Origin: an uncultured Lachnospiraceae bacterium
GTDB taxonomy: Bacteria > Bacillota > Clostridia > Lachnospirales > Lachnospiraceae
Direction: 5' to 3'
DNA: 13,137 nucleotides
NCBI GenBank assembly: GCA_946549155.1
Contig: CAMNQN010000078.1
Location: 1 to 13,137 of the forward strand
Part shown: positions 6,562 to 13,012 of the stretch, piece by piece
Numbering within the stretch: the first letter of the stretch is position 1
Layout of the letters: each line of letters starts with the position of its first letter
Notes under the pieces: model-generated
Told to the model about the DNA's origin: nothing
What the model saw: only the letters and a program-made list of their open reading frames with translations
Databases searched by the model: none
Position numbers and translations under genes: made by a program

Positions 6562-6652
6562 GTTCAGGGATGATTATACCGGCCTCCAGGCCTGCGTAGA
6601 AAATCTATGTAAAGCCGTTCGGTGTTACCAGCACTGGGCGGTTTTATTTTTT
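6562..6652 (+). ncRNA. Predicted small structured RNA (about 90 nt)
   Basis: A complete transcription unit without a plausible coding region: an extended -10 promoter at 6527-6555, then three consecutive stem-loops and a U-run. The stems are GGCC/GGCC around 6581-6592, a 6-bp stem at 6595-6600/6604-6609 with a 3-nt loop, and a 16-bp stem at 6611-6626/6630-6645 with an ACC loop, followed by six T (6647-6652). The last stem pairs completely only if G-U pairs are allowed on the plus-strand RNA, which argues for selection on this strand. It is antisense to the 3' end of the 69-aa gene and to the space before the recombinase. It may control the recombinase or a trans target, or be the antitoxin-like part of a type I system; no toxin peptide is visible opposite it. 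Confidence 0.55.
6611..6652 (+). terminator. Intrinsic terminator of the predicted small RNA
   Basis: A 16-bp stem (6611-6626 with 6630-6645), ten Watson-Crick pairs and six G-U pairs in the plus-strand RNA, with a 3-nt loop and T6 after it. It overlaps the last codons of the minus-strand 69-aa gene. Confidence 0.65.
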
Positions 6653-6853
6653 GAAACCGATGCAACAAGTGATCTGGGCAGGTTTATTATTTACCATTTC
6701 TTTGTTCATGATCTCCATCAGCTCATCATCAGTAATCTCTCTGGTCTCATAACGCTTAAACAGATCTGCAACATAGGCCTGATTGCCAGGTGACAGTCTC
6801 CGGAAGGCACTAATAAATTGAATCTCATCAGGTGTTAAAAATTCCATGTTCAT
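6644..6853 (-). CDS. Small hypothetical protein (69 aa), lysogeny module
   Basis: A 69-aa soluble protein of unknown function. The start has AAGGAGG six bases before the ATG at 6853, so translation is well supported. The sequence MNMEFLTPDEIQFISAFRRL, then PGNQAYVADLFKRYE, is helical and acidic, reminiscent of small phage regulator-associated proteins with a four-helix HTH-like look, but I recognise no family with certainty. The C-terminus (CCIGFKK) overlaps the terminator of the predicted antisense small RNA. It lies between the recombinase and the lipoprotein-like gene, all in one direction, 41 bp from the latter. A role as a regulator or excision factor is possible from position alone. Confidence 0.65.
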   Translation of the reverse strand: MNMEFLTPDEIQFISAFRRLSPGNQAYVADLFKRYETREITDDELMEIMNKEMVNNKPAQITCCIGFKK

Positions 6854-6894
6854 AATGGGCCTCCTTACTGGAATGGTATTATTTGATATTTGGA

Positions 6895-7956
6895 TTAAAT
6901 TCCGTCTGTGTTTCTTTTGGCTTCATAATTTGGCGCAAAATAAGATATGCGGATGCCAAGATTTAAATTATCACCTTCTAAGTCAATGCAAACAGATGCG
7001 CTAGTGTCATCTATCCAAGTAGTATTAAACGCAACATGTCCAAGTGAAATAGCAAATCCAATATGTTCAGGATCGTCCTTGTACAACGAATTTTTCCAAT
7101 CTGCTTTAGAAGAGTATGGTGCTCCATATTTTTCTGAGTATAGGTTTACTAAATCAATGTAATCGTCATAATACAGATTATCATTTGTGTGTTCCGTTTC
7201 TAACACGTAATATCCAGCTGCAAATGAATCGTTATTAAATTCATAGAGTGATTCGCAATCATAATCCGAAACTCTTTGTCCTCCGGTTATTATGTGATCT
7301 TCACTGCTCGAATAGGATAAATACTTATTCTTCTCTAATTCACTATTCAGGATAGACATTTGAGAGGATCCCCATTCATAACCACGAAATAGAATTTCCA
7401 CTGGCTCTTCAGCATTAGCAAATGATATGGAATTATATATACGCTCCATAATTTCAAGGTTTTTCTGAGTAATGTCACTCTCGATTGAACTAGCTGTATG
7501 CATCCTGACACTTACTAGTTGTTCGTTTTCAAATACATAGTAAGTAGCATCAACAGCATTGGAAAGAGTTTCCAGATGCCTACCAGAAATAATTTGCAAA
7601 CGGGCAATTTTATCACTGGTACTCAAATCATTATCTTGAATTATTTCATAATTATCAAATTCGTTAAGGTACGTGTTAGTAATACTAGATTGAATTAAAT
7701 CTGGAACATTGTAGTTTTCTTCAACAATCCATGAACTATCAAATGCAATTACAGAAAAATAACTATTAGATTTCTCTGTAAAAAAATACAGGTCTTCCCC
7801 ATCTTTAATTTCTCTGTAAGTATAATCTTCAGGAGATTCAAAAGAAATAGTACCTAATGTATGGCTTTCGTATTCAATTTCTGCATTCGTTACGGCAGAG
7901 CATGCCATACCCGACAATAAAAAAATAATAGGGAATATATAATTTCGCTTATTCAT
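6895..7956 (-). CDS. Exported (lipoprotein-like) protein of unknown function, prophage cargo
   Basis: A 353-aa protein with an N-terminal export signal: basic MNKRNY, a hydrophobic core (IFPIIFLLSG) and then MACS, where Cys19 could be a lipidated cysteine. The residue at -3 would be Gly, an imperfect lipobox, so cleavage by ordinary signal peptidase nearby is an alternative. The mature part is acidic and rich in Tyr, Ser and Asn; an N-terminal half with alternating strands (SFESPEDYTYREI, YFSVIAFDSSW) resembles secreted lipoprotein folds of PsbP/DUF type. No catalytic motif is seen. GGAGGT precedes the ATG by six bases. The gene is more A+T-rich than its neighbours and sits in the lysogeny operon, so it is probably expressed in the lysogen. 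Superinfection exclusion or host-surface conversion are guesses from position. Confidence 0.75.
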   Translation of the reverse strand: MNKRNYIFPIIFLLSGMACSAVTNAEIEYESHTLGTISFESPEDYTYREIKDGEDLYFFTEKSNSYFSVIAFDSSWIVEENYNVPDLIQSSITNTYLNEFDNYEIIQDNDLSTSDKIARLQIISGRHLETLSNAVDATYYVFENEQLVSVRMHTASSIESDITQKNLEIMERIYNSISFANAEEPVEILFRGYEWGSSQMSILNSELEKNKYLSYSSSEDHIITGGQRVSDYDCESLYEFNNDSFAAGYYVLETEHTNDNLYYDDYIDLVNLYSEKYGAPYSSKADWKNSLYKDDPEHIGFAISLGHVAFNTTWIDDTSASVCIDLEGDNLNLGIRISYFAPNYEAKRNTDGI

Positions 7957-7976
7957 TCGTGTACCTCCAGATGATT

Positions 7977-8699
7977 TTATAAATCATCACCATACAGCCA
8001 ACTTTGTTCTGCAACCAGGAAATCACTCCGCTGCTTTGGAGGGAGAAATGTGACAGGAAAAATCATGTAATCCATACCGGGTTTGCGATAGATTTTACAA
8101 ACATTGCAGATAGTCTTTGTGGTGTTGTAGAGGGTGGCATGGCACCGTTGGCACTTACGCACACTCCATACGAAACATTTTTCCTTGTCATCATAAAAAT
8201 GTTGATACATTGCTTTGTCGTAAGCGGTCATCCGGTAGATTGCCTTACGCCGCCAGCGCCTGTAATCATCAAAAGCATAAGAAGCAGCTTCATAGGTTAA
8301 TCGGAATAATTCAGCCACATCATTGGGGTTCTTGCATCTGGCATAGTGTATTGCCATACGAGGCGCCAAAATATTTCCTGCAAAGAAATTAGCTTCCTGT
8401 TCGTTCTTCTGGGTATACGGCGCTTGGTGATTAAGAACAATATGCCCAAGCTCATGCATCAAAGAGAATCGCCGCCTGCAGAACTTTGCATTGTCATTGT
8501 AATAGACTTTATCCTGCAGACGGAATGCATCTTCACTGACTTGATAGCATACTTCCTGTTTATTCGGTTCCAGTTCGGAGTATTCCTGGCATTCATATCC
8601 ATAGTGTTTTAGTAATTCAAAGCAGTTGATCGGGAATGATCTCACATCACATTTTCGGAACACTTCTAATATTTTCCACAGAATTTCTTCATGGGTCAA
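7977..8699 (-). CDS. ImmA/IrrE family metallopeptidase
   Basis: A 240-aa zinc peptidase of the ImmA/IrrE family, which in ICEBs1 and phages cleaves the partner repressor to induce the element. HELGH (residues 82-86) in SLMHELGHIVLNHQ supplies the zinc ligands, with Glu102 in NEQEANFFAGNILAPR as the likely third. The C-terminal region contains four cysteines in two CxxC pairs (CQRC and CNVC, about 183-201), a putative zinc ribbon. I choose the TTG at 8699 because AAGGAG lies 8 bases upstream; the GTG at 8708, in the same frame, overlaps that site and cannot use it. It follows the XRE repressor gene directly, in the order repressor then peptidase as in ICEBs1 immR-immA. The repressor is the natural substrate candidate. 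Confidence 0.9.
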   Translation of the reverse strand: MTHEEILWKILEVFRKCDVRSFPINCFELLKHYGYECQEYSELEPNKQEVCYQVSEDAFRLQDKVYYNDNAKFCRRRFSLMHELGHIVLNHQAPYTQKNEQEANFFAGNILAPRMAIHYARCKNPNDVAELFRLTYEAASYAFDDYRRWRRKAIYRMTAYDKAMYQHFYDDKEKCFVWSVRKCQRCHATLYNTTKTICNVCKIYRKPGMDYMIFPVTFLPPKQRSDFLVAEQSWLYGDDL

Positions 8700-8713
8700 T
8701 TCACTCACTCCTT

Positions 8714-9040
8714 TTAGTCATCAGAGAGTAATATCTTAATGATCTCCTTTTTCTGTTCGAGCGTGAGTTTCTTTCCGTTTCTGGCTACCAGAGATTGGAT
8801 ATCTTCATATGTTGGTTCATAAGCAGCTTTTTCTCCAGATGCCATTTCTTCAAGATCTTCGACTTTTATTCCAAGATTTTGACACATTAAGATAACACTA
8901 TCTACGCTGGACTTCCCAATTCCTGTGCGTTTGAGCATAGTATACAAACTTGTATATGGGATGTCACATTTTTCAGCAAATGAACGTAAACTATATCCTT
9001 GTTCTTTTATAAGCTTTTCTAAATATTCTTCTCTTTCCAT
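8714..9040 (-). CDS. XRE-family repressor (CI/ImmR-like)
   Basis: A 108-aa DNA-binding protein with an N-terminal helix-turn-helix (about residues 12-40: LIKEQGYSLRSFAEKCDIP, then YTSLYTMLKRTG) and a helical C-terminal tail (LTLEQKKEIIKILLSDD). It lacks a peptidase S24 domain, so inactivation by the adjacent ImmA/IrrE-like protease rather than RecA-stimulated self-cleavage is likely. AAGGTGG lies 6-10 bases upstream of the ATG. Its promoter and the divergent rightward promoter share the 9041-9241 control region, with repeated TTCGC/GCGAA half-sites, the arrangement of a temperate phage immunity switch. The stop codon is 14 bp from the TTG start of the peptidase gene and overlaps its ribosome site. 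Confidence 0.9.
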   Translation of the reverse strand: MEREEYLEKLIKEQGYSLRSFAEKCDIPYTSLYTMLKRTGIGKSSVDSVILMCQNLGIKVEDLEEMASGEKAAYEPTYEDIQSLVARNGKKLTLEQKKEIIKILLSDD

Positions 9041-9068
9041 GCGTACACCACCTTTTAATTATATCCGT

Positions 9069-9097
9069 ATTATATACGATTTTGCGAATATTGTAAA
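9069..9097 (-). promoter_or_regulatory. Leftward promoter of the repressor operon
   Basis: On the minus strand TTTACA (9097-9092), 17-bp spacer, TATAAT (9074-9069), about 30 bp before the repressor start. The spacer contains TTGCGAATATT, half of an inverted repeat shared with the opposite promoter, which suggests autoregulation. Confidence 0.7.
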
Positions 9098-9216
9098 TAA
9101 AAAATATTCAAAACCAAATATTTTAATTATTATTATTCGATAAATGTTCGCGAATGAAAATATTTTCCTTGACAGTGCTCGCATATGAGAATATAATTCA
9201 ATCATAATATTCGCAA
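9082..9216. promoter_or_regulatory. Operator-like repeats of the immunity switch
   Basis: TTGCGAATATT (9082-9092) has its perfect inverted copy AATATTCGCAA at 9206-9216. Midway between them is the palindrome TTCGCGAA (9147-9154), with a further ATTCG at 9135-9139. The outer copies fall in the leftward promoter spacer and just past the rightward transcription start. This is the pattern of shared repressor/Cro operators. Confidence 0.6.
9169..9197 (+). promoter_or_regulatory. Rightward early promoter (consensus)
   Basis: TTGACA (9169-9174), exactly 17 bp, TATAAT (9192-9197): a perfect sigma-A consensus promoter. Transcription should start near 9204 and enter the Cro-like gene and probably the early operon. 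So strong a promoter needs tight repression in a lysogen, in line with the operator repeats around it. Confidence 0.85.
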
Positions 9217-9241
9217 CAACAAATATTTCAAGGAGGTTAAA

Positions 9242-9445
9242 ATGTACAGCAATCTTTTAGAGGTTATGAAATCAGAAAAAGTAACTTTTGCTCAAATTGG
9301 TGAATTGCTTGGCTGCAGATATCAAACTGTTAGCGACATTGCAAATGGCAATACGCAAAAAGGATTTTATTTTGATGACGCATGTAAAATTCACAAAATA
9401 TTTTTTCCAAAATATGACATTTCGTATCTGTTTAAGAGAACATAA
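9242..9445 (+). CDS. Small Cro-like HTH protein
   Basis: A 67-aa XRE/Cro-type DNA-binding protein, nearly all of it one helix-turn-helix domain: LLEVMKSEKVTFAQIGELLG, then CRYQTVSDIANGNTQKGFYF at about residues 25-44. A perfect AAGGAGG lies 6 bases before the ATG. It is the first gene transcribed from the consensus rightward promoter and divergent from the repressor, the place of cro in lambdoid-type switches. It probably binds the same TTCGC repeats. The C-terminal ISYLFKRT is typical of these short phage regulators. In the 268 bases after it (9446-9713) I see no convincing gene, only short unsupported frames and no clear terminator. Confidence 0.85.
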   Translation: MYSNLLEVMKSEKVTFAQIGELLGCRYQTVSDIANGNTQKGFYFDDACKIHKIFFPKYDISYLFKRT

Positions 9446-9713
9446 TAAGAACTTACGTTCGATAATCCGATTATAGGACACGCATATATTTTTGTCAATG
9501 GATAAAGAAGGTTTCCAGTTGGATGTATTAACAAAGGATGAATGAGCAGAAAAGGCAGCACTGGTTGCGCAGCACCGCCAATCCGGATGAACCGGGAATT
9601 GCTAAAATCCATAATGCTGATCAATCCACTTGCAAATGCAACATGATATTAAATGTTTTTTTGACGGAACCAAGTACAACCAATACACATACCCTGAAAA
9701 AGGAGGGGATGGT

Positions 9714-9872
9714 ATGAAGCCAAAAATCATTAGCCAAATAAAAATTAATGGAGAGTGGATTAATCAAGAAGATATCCCAGCCGAGGTAGTACAAAGGATT
9801 GTTGAAAGAACAATAAAACGTGCTGCTGAAAATATTGGATACATAGCAGCCAGAAAAGAAAAATCCGCCTGA
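9714..9872 (+). CDS. Small phage early protein (52 aa)
   Basis: A 52-aa hypothetical protein starting at MKPKIISQIKINGEW, with AGGAGGGG 5-10 bases upstream of the ATG at 9714. The same frame is open back to 9630 but the extension has no ribosome site. The first part predicts strands (IISQIKINGEWI) and the second a basic amphipathic helix (AEVVQRIVERTIKRAAENIG). Short proteins of this pattern occur in the early region of Clostridia phages; their function is unknown. The stop codon lies inside a small hairpin (TCCGCC/GGCGGA) just before the ribosome site of the next gene. Confidence 0.7.
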   Translation: MKPKIISQIKINGEWINQEDIPAEVVQRIVERTIKRAAENIGYIAARKEKSA

Positions 9873-9892
9873 GGGCGGAGAAAGGAGGACAA

Positions 9893-10162
9893 GTGTTGAA
9901 AAACAAATATGTAAAATCGCTTGCTGTCGGAATGGCAGCGCAGGCCATTTCCATATCAGCTATGTGGTTCCTGACGGAAATTGAAATTTTGGGAATAGCA
10001 TTCCTTTCGCTCTTTGCGTTTGGAGTTGGATCCGCAATTACTGCATTAGCGCTGGAACGTAAAGAAATTCCAGCAAAACAGCGTAAGCCGCCGAAGATCT
10101 ATACATACACCAGCGCAGGAAGGTGCTTGGAGGGTGCATATCAGGAAGTAAAAATAGGATAG
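9893..10162 (+). CDS. Small two-helix membrane protein, phage early region
   Basis: An 89-aa protein with two hydrophobic segments, about residues 9-28 (AVGMAAQAISISAMWFL) and 32-53 (EILGIAFLSLFAFGVGSAIT), then a basic soluble tail (ALERKEIPAKQRKPPKIYTY). AAAGGAGG precedes the GTG at 9893 by four bases and the TTG at 9896 by seven, so the TTG may be the actual start. No family recognised. The gene is 20 bp after the 52-aa protein and 14 bp before the next, all in one early operon. It could be a membrane-associated early effector; holin-like function is less likely given the distance from any lysis module. Confidence 0.65.
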   Translation: MLKNKYVKSLAVGMAAQAISISAMWFLTEIEILGIAFLSLFAFGVGSAITALALERKEIPAKQRKPPKIYTYTSAGRCLEGAYQEVKIG

Positions 10163-10176
10163 GGAGGATAAGCGCG

Positions 10177-10332
10177 ATGAACGAATACCTGAAGAAAGCA
10201 GAAAGAATTTTAAGGGCATTGGAGAACAGTACGGTTCCGGTGGAATGGTCTGAGATGGATCGGGAGGATCTGGCGGCGGTGATCGCCAAGGAGCTGAGAA
10301 AAATGGAAAAGGAGGATGCAGCCAAAGAATGA
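10177..10332 (+). CDS. Small acidic phage early protein (51 aa)
   Basis: A 51-aa hypothetical protein from MNEYLKKAERILRALEN, with GGGAGG nine bases upstream of the ATG at 10177. Two amphipathic helices are likely (EYLKKAERILRALE; REDLAAVIAKELRKMEKED) joined by a short VPVEWSEMD loop. It has no recognised domain. Its TGA overlaps the ATG of the next small ORF (ATGA), a sign of translational coupling. Confidence 0.65.
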   Translation: MNEYLKKAERILRALENSTVPVEWSEMDREDLAAVIAKELRKMEKEDAAKE

Positions 10333-10538
10333 AACAGCCGAAAAAGCCAACATTGGCGCAGAAGAAGCTGATCGTTGCTGCTGGTCTGGATCCGGAGAAG
10401 TGAATGGTTAAGATGGAAGATAAAAGCTATTTGCATCTGGTTGAAAATGCGCGTCGAGATATCCGGATTATTGATAAGGCAACGCGGGAAGTTATGAAAG
10501 AAAAAAGCCCTGAGCCGACCAAAGCAATCAGGGCGTAA
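10329..10538 (+). pseudogene. DUF6906-like small phage protein with an in-frame TGA at codon 25
   Basis: The ATG at 10329 (coupled ATGA to the previous gene) opens MKQPKKPTLAQKKLIVAAGL, then DPEK, and a TGA at 10401-10403. The same frame continues immediately with ATG (10404) MVKMEDKSYLHLVENARRDI and on to a TAA at 10536-10538. As I recall, DUF6906 proteins read K(R/K)PTxxQK...GLNPENW(L/M)V at this place, so the TGA stands where the family has tryptophan (TGG). The gene is thus either broken by one base change, split into two peptides by stop-restart at TGAATG, or read through. Other genes in the element use TGA as a normal stop, so a general code change is unlikely. Confidence 0.55.
10501..10534 (-). 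terminator. Minus-strand terminator inside the early operon
   Basis: GCCCTGA (10507-10513) pairs with TCAGGGC (10528-10534) across 14 nt; on the minus strand the stem is followed by TTTTTT (10506-10501). It would stop leftward, antisense transcription into the early genes. On the plus strand no U-run follows, so rightward transcription is not affected. Confidence 0.5.
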
Positions 10539-10589
10539 AAAAAATAACTTACATGGCCATTATAGGCCGGGAACAGGAGGAAAGTCAAG

Positions 10590-11885
10590 GTGGCAATGAA
10601 AATTAACAAGCTGGAAATTGAAAATGTGAAGCGGGTAAAGGCAGTGAAACTGGAGCCTGCCCAGAATGGTCTGACAATTATCGGAGGCAATAATGGACAG
10701 GGGAAGACTTCTGTGATTGATGCTCTGGCCTGGGCCTTGGGCGGTGACCGATACCGGCCATCCCAGGCACAGCGAAGCGAATCAGTTACTCCACCCAATC
10801 TTCACGTTGTTATGAATAACGGCCTTGTTGTTGAGAGAAAGGGAAAGAACAGTGACTTAAAGGTGACGGATCCTACTGGTAAGAAAGCTGGCCAACAGCT
10901 TTTGAATGAGTTTGTGGAGCAGCTTGCTCTGGATTTGCCCAAGTTCATGGAAGCGTCTGGAAAAGAAAAAGCCAATGTATTGTTGAAGATCATCGGCATT
11001 GGTGACCAGCTTACAGCGCTGGAAAAGGAAGAGATTGATCTTTACAATGAACGCCAGGCACTTGGGCGCATTGCCGATCAGAAAAAGAAATTTGCCAAGG
11101 AGCAGACATTTTATCCGGATGCTCCCAGGGAGCTGGTGTCACCAACAGAATTGATCCGAAAACAGCAGGATATCCTTGCCAAAAACGGAGAGAACCAGAG
11201 AAAGCGGGACAGAGTTGCCCAGTATAAGCAGTCAATAGCCTTTTTGAATCAGGAAGTTGATGCAATGCGGGAGCAGTTGGAAAAGAAGGAGCATGAGCTT
11301 AAAGAAGCAAAAGCAGATTTAAATACGGCTATGATGGATGCACAGAATCTATTGGATGAGTCCACCGCTGAACTGGAAACCAGTATTGCTAACATAGAAG
11401 AAATCAACCGAAAGGTGCGGGCAAATCTGGATAAAGAAAAAGCGGAAGAGGATGCCAGAGAATATGTCCGCCAGTACGATGAAATGACCAAACGGATTGT
11501 GGATGTGCACAAGCAGAAAACGGATCTTTTAATTTCCGCAAAACTGCCTCTGCCGGATTTGTCGGTACAGGATGGCGAGCTGATTTATAAGGGTCAGAAA
11601 TGGGATAACATGTCCGGGTCTGACCGGTTGAAAGTATCGACGGCGATTGTCAGAAAACTTAATCCCAACTGTGGTTTTGTTTTAATGGACAAGCTGGAGC
11701 AGATGGATCTGAACACTCTCCAGGAGTTCGGGGAGTGGCTGCAGCAGGAAGGTCTGCAGGTTATTGCCACTCGTGTAAGCACAGGGGAAGAGTGCAGCAT
11801 TCTTATTGAGGACGGTTACGTGATAGGGCAGGAGCATCCGGTTATGGAGGATAAAAAGACAGAATGGAAGGCGGGTGTATTTTAA
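10590..11885 (+). CDS. Phage Rad50/RecF-like AAA ATPase
   Basis: A 431-aa ATPase of the SMC/RecF/Rad50 fold type (AAA_23-like), probably for phage DNA recombination or replication. Walker A is GNNGQGKT at residues 33-40 in LTIIGGNNGQGKTSVIDALA; a signature-like SGSDR occurs near 342-346 and Walker B is GFVLMDKLEQMD near 362-373. The middle, about 190-305, is strongly charged with heptad-like spacing, a coiled coil far shorter than that of Rad50 and without a CxxC zinc hook. The GTG at 10590 is chosen because AGGAGG is 9 bases away; the ATG at 10596 would be 15 away. Its stop overlaps the next start by one base (TAATG). A partner nuclease is not seen in the window and may lie downstream. Confidence 0.88.
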   Translation: MAMKINKLEIENVKRVKAVKLEPAQNGLTIIGGNNGQGKTSVIDALAWALGGDRYRPSQAQRSESVTPPNLHVVMNNGLVVERKGKNSDLKVTDPTGKKAGQQLLNEFVEQLALDLPKFMEASGKEKANVLLKIIGIGDQLTALEKEEIDLYNERQALGRIADQKKKFAKEQTFYPDAPRELVSPTELIRKQQDILAKNGENQRKRDRVAQYKQSIAFLNQEVDAMREQLEKKEHELKEAKADLNTAMMDAQNLLDESTAELETSIANIEEINRKVRANLDKEKAEEDAREYVRQYDEMTKRIVDVHKQKTDLLISAKLPLPDLSVQDGELIYKGQKWDNMSGSDRLKVSTAIVRKLNPNCGFVLMDKLEQMDLNTLQEFGEWLQQEGLQVIATRVSTGEECSILIEDGYVIGQEHPVMEDKKTEWKAGVF

Positions 11886-12997
11886 TGAATATCATTAGAG
11901 GAAAGTTACCCAGTGCAAAGAAAGTGGTCATTTACGGACCGGAAGGAATCGGAAAGTCAACCTTTGCGTCTCATTTTCCGGATCCGGTGTTTATCGACAC
12001 AGAGGGCAGCACGAAAGATATGGATGTGGCCAGATTTGAAAAAGCAACCAGCTGGCAGATGTTAACGGATCAGGTTCGGTATGTGCGGTCTAATCCGGAT
12101 GTCTGCAAAACGCTTGTCATCGATACTGCAGACTGGGCGGAGCAGATGTGTATTGAGGATCTGTGTGCCCGGAACGGGAAAAAGGGAATCGAAGATTTTG
12201 GATATGGGAATGGATATGTATATGCCAAGGAGGACTTTGGGCGCTTTCTAAACCTGTTATCAGACGTGGTAGATGCTGGTGTGAATGTTGTGATCACAGC
12301 CCATTCTCAAATACGAAAATTCGAGCAGCCGGATGAGATGGGCTCATATGACCGCTATGAGCTGAAGCTTGGGAAAAAGACCCAGTCACAGACTTCTCCT
12401 TTACTAAAGGAATGGGCGGATATGGTCCTGTTTGCCAATTACAAAACCTTGTCTGTGGCGGTAGATGATAAGGGTAAGAAACATAAGGCCCAAGGCGGGC
12501 GCAGGGTAATGTATACCAGCCATCACCCCTGCTGGGACGCAAAGAACCGGTATGGCCTTCCGGAGGAAGTACCCTTTGAATATTCGTCTATCGCTCACAT
12601 TATTGAAAATGCGGCCGCGCCAGAAGGAAAGGAGCCAGTGCAGGAAACTCCGGTGATTAATAAGCAGGAACCAGGGCAGTCCCAGACAAAAACGATGCAG
12701 GAAGAAACACATGAAAGCACCGAGATAAACAAGGCCCCTGTGGATGAGTCATCTCTTGGCATTGCTTTCCGCCCGGATGATAGGATCCCAAAAGCACTCC
12801 GAGATCTTATGATTGAGCACACCGTATTGGAGGAAGAGATCAGAGCCGTTGTGGCAGCGCGGGGATATTTTCCGGAAGATGTGCAGGTTTGGGATTATCC
12901 GGAGGACTTTATCAGTGGTGTTCTGGTGGGGGCATGGGAGCAGGTACATAACATGATCAAAGAGGCCAGAGAAAAGGAAGAAATACCATTTAATTAA
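11885..12997 (+). CDS. Phage P-loop ATPase (AAA_24 type, RecA-like)
   Basis: A 370-aa nucleotide-binding protein of the phage AAA_24 family. Walker A is GPEGIGKST (residues 18-26), Walker B is TLVIDTADWAEQM (about 76-88), and VVITAHSQIRKFE resembles the following strand with its sensor polar residues. After about residue 245 there is a Gln/Glu/Thr-rich linker (about 250-290) and then a small C-terminal helical domain. The start at 11885 is taken from the TAATG overlap with the upstream stop; the frame is open to 11864 but the ATG there has no better ribosome site. In other phages this family sits between a RecF/Rad50-like ATPase and a DUF669 protein, exactly as here. A role in single-strand annealing or recombination is likely but not shown by sequence. 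Confidence 0.85.
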   Translation: MNIIRGKLPSAKKVVIYGPEGIGKSTFASHFPDPVFIDTEGSTKDMDVARFEKATSWQMLTDQVRYVRSNPDVCKTLVIDTADWAEQMCIEDLCARNGKKGIEDFGYGNGYVYAKEDFGRFLNLLSDVVDAGVNVVITAHSQIRKFEQPDEMGSYDRYELKLGKKTQSQTSPLLKEWADMVLFANYKTLSVAVDDKGKKHKAQGGRRVMYTSHHPCWDAKNRYGLPEEVPFEYSSIAHIIENAAAPEGKEPVQETPVINKQEPGQSQTKTMQEETHESTEINKAPVDESSLGIAFRPDDRIPKALRDLMIEHTVLEEEIRAVVAARGYFPEDVQVWDYPEDFISGVLVGAWEQVHNMIKEAREKEEIPFN

Positions 12998-13012
12998 AAG
13001 GAGGATACAGAT

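Noticed and set aside
6560..6793. 77-aa plus-strand open frame over the small-RNA locus
   Set aside because: It has a TTG start without a ribosome site, runs through the predicted terminator and is antisense to the better supported 69-aa gene.
9446..9713. Possible small genes after the Cro-like gene
   Set aside because: Short frames (for example ATG 9538 and 9498) have no spaced ribosome site, and none shows a recognisable pattern; minus-strand frames there are also unsupported.
10501..10540. Terminator for the early operon on the plus strand
   Set aside because: The hairpin is followed by A residues, not U, on the plus strand; it functions only for leftward transcription.
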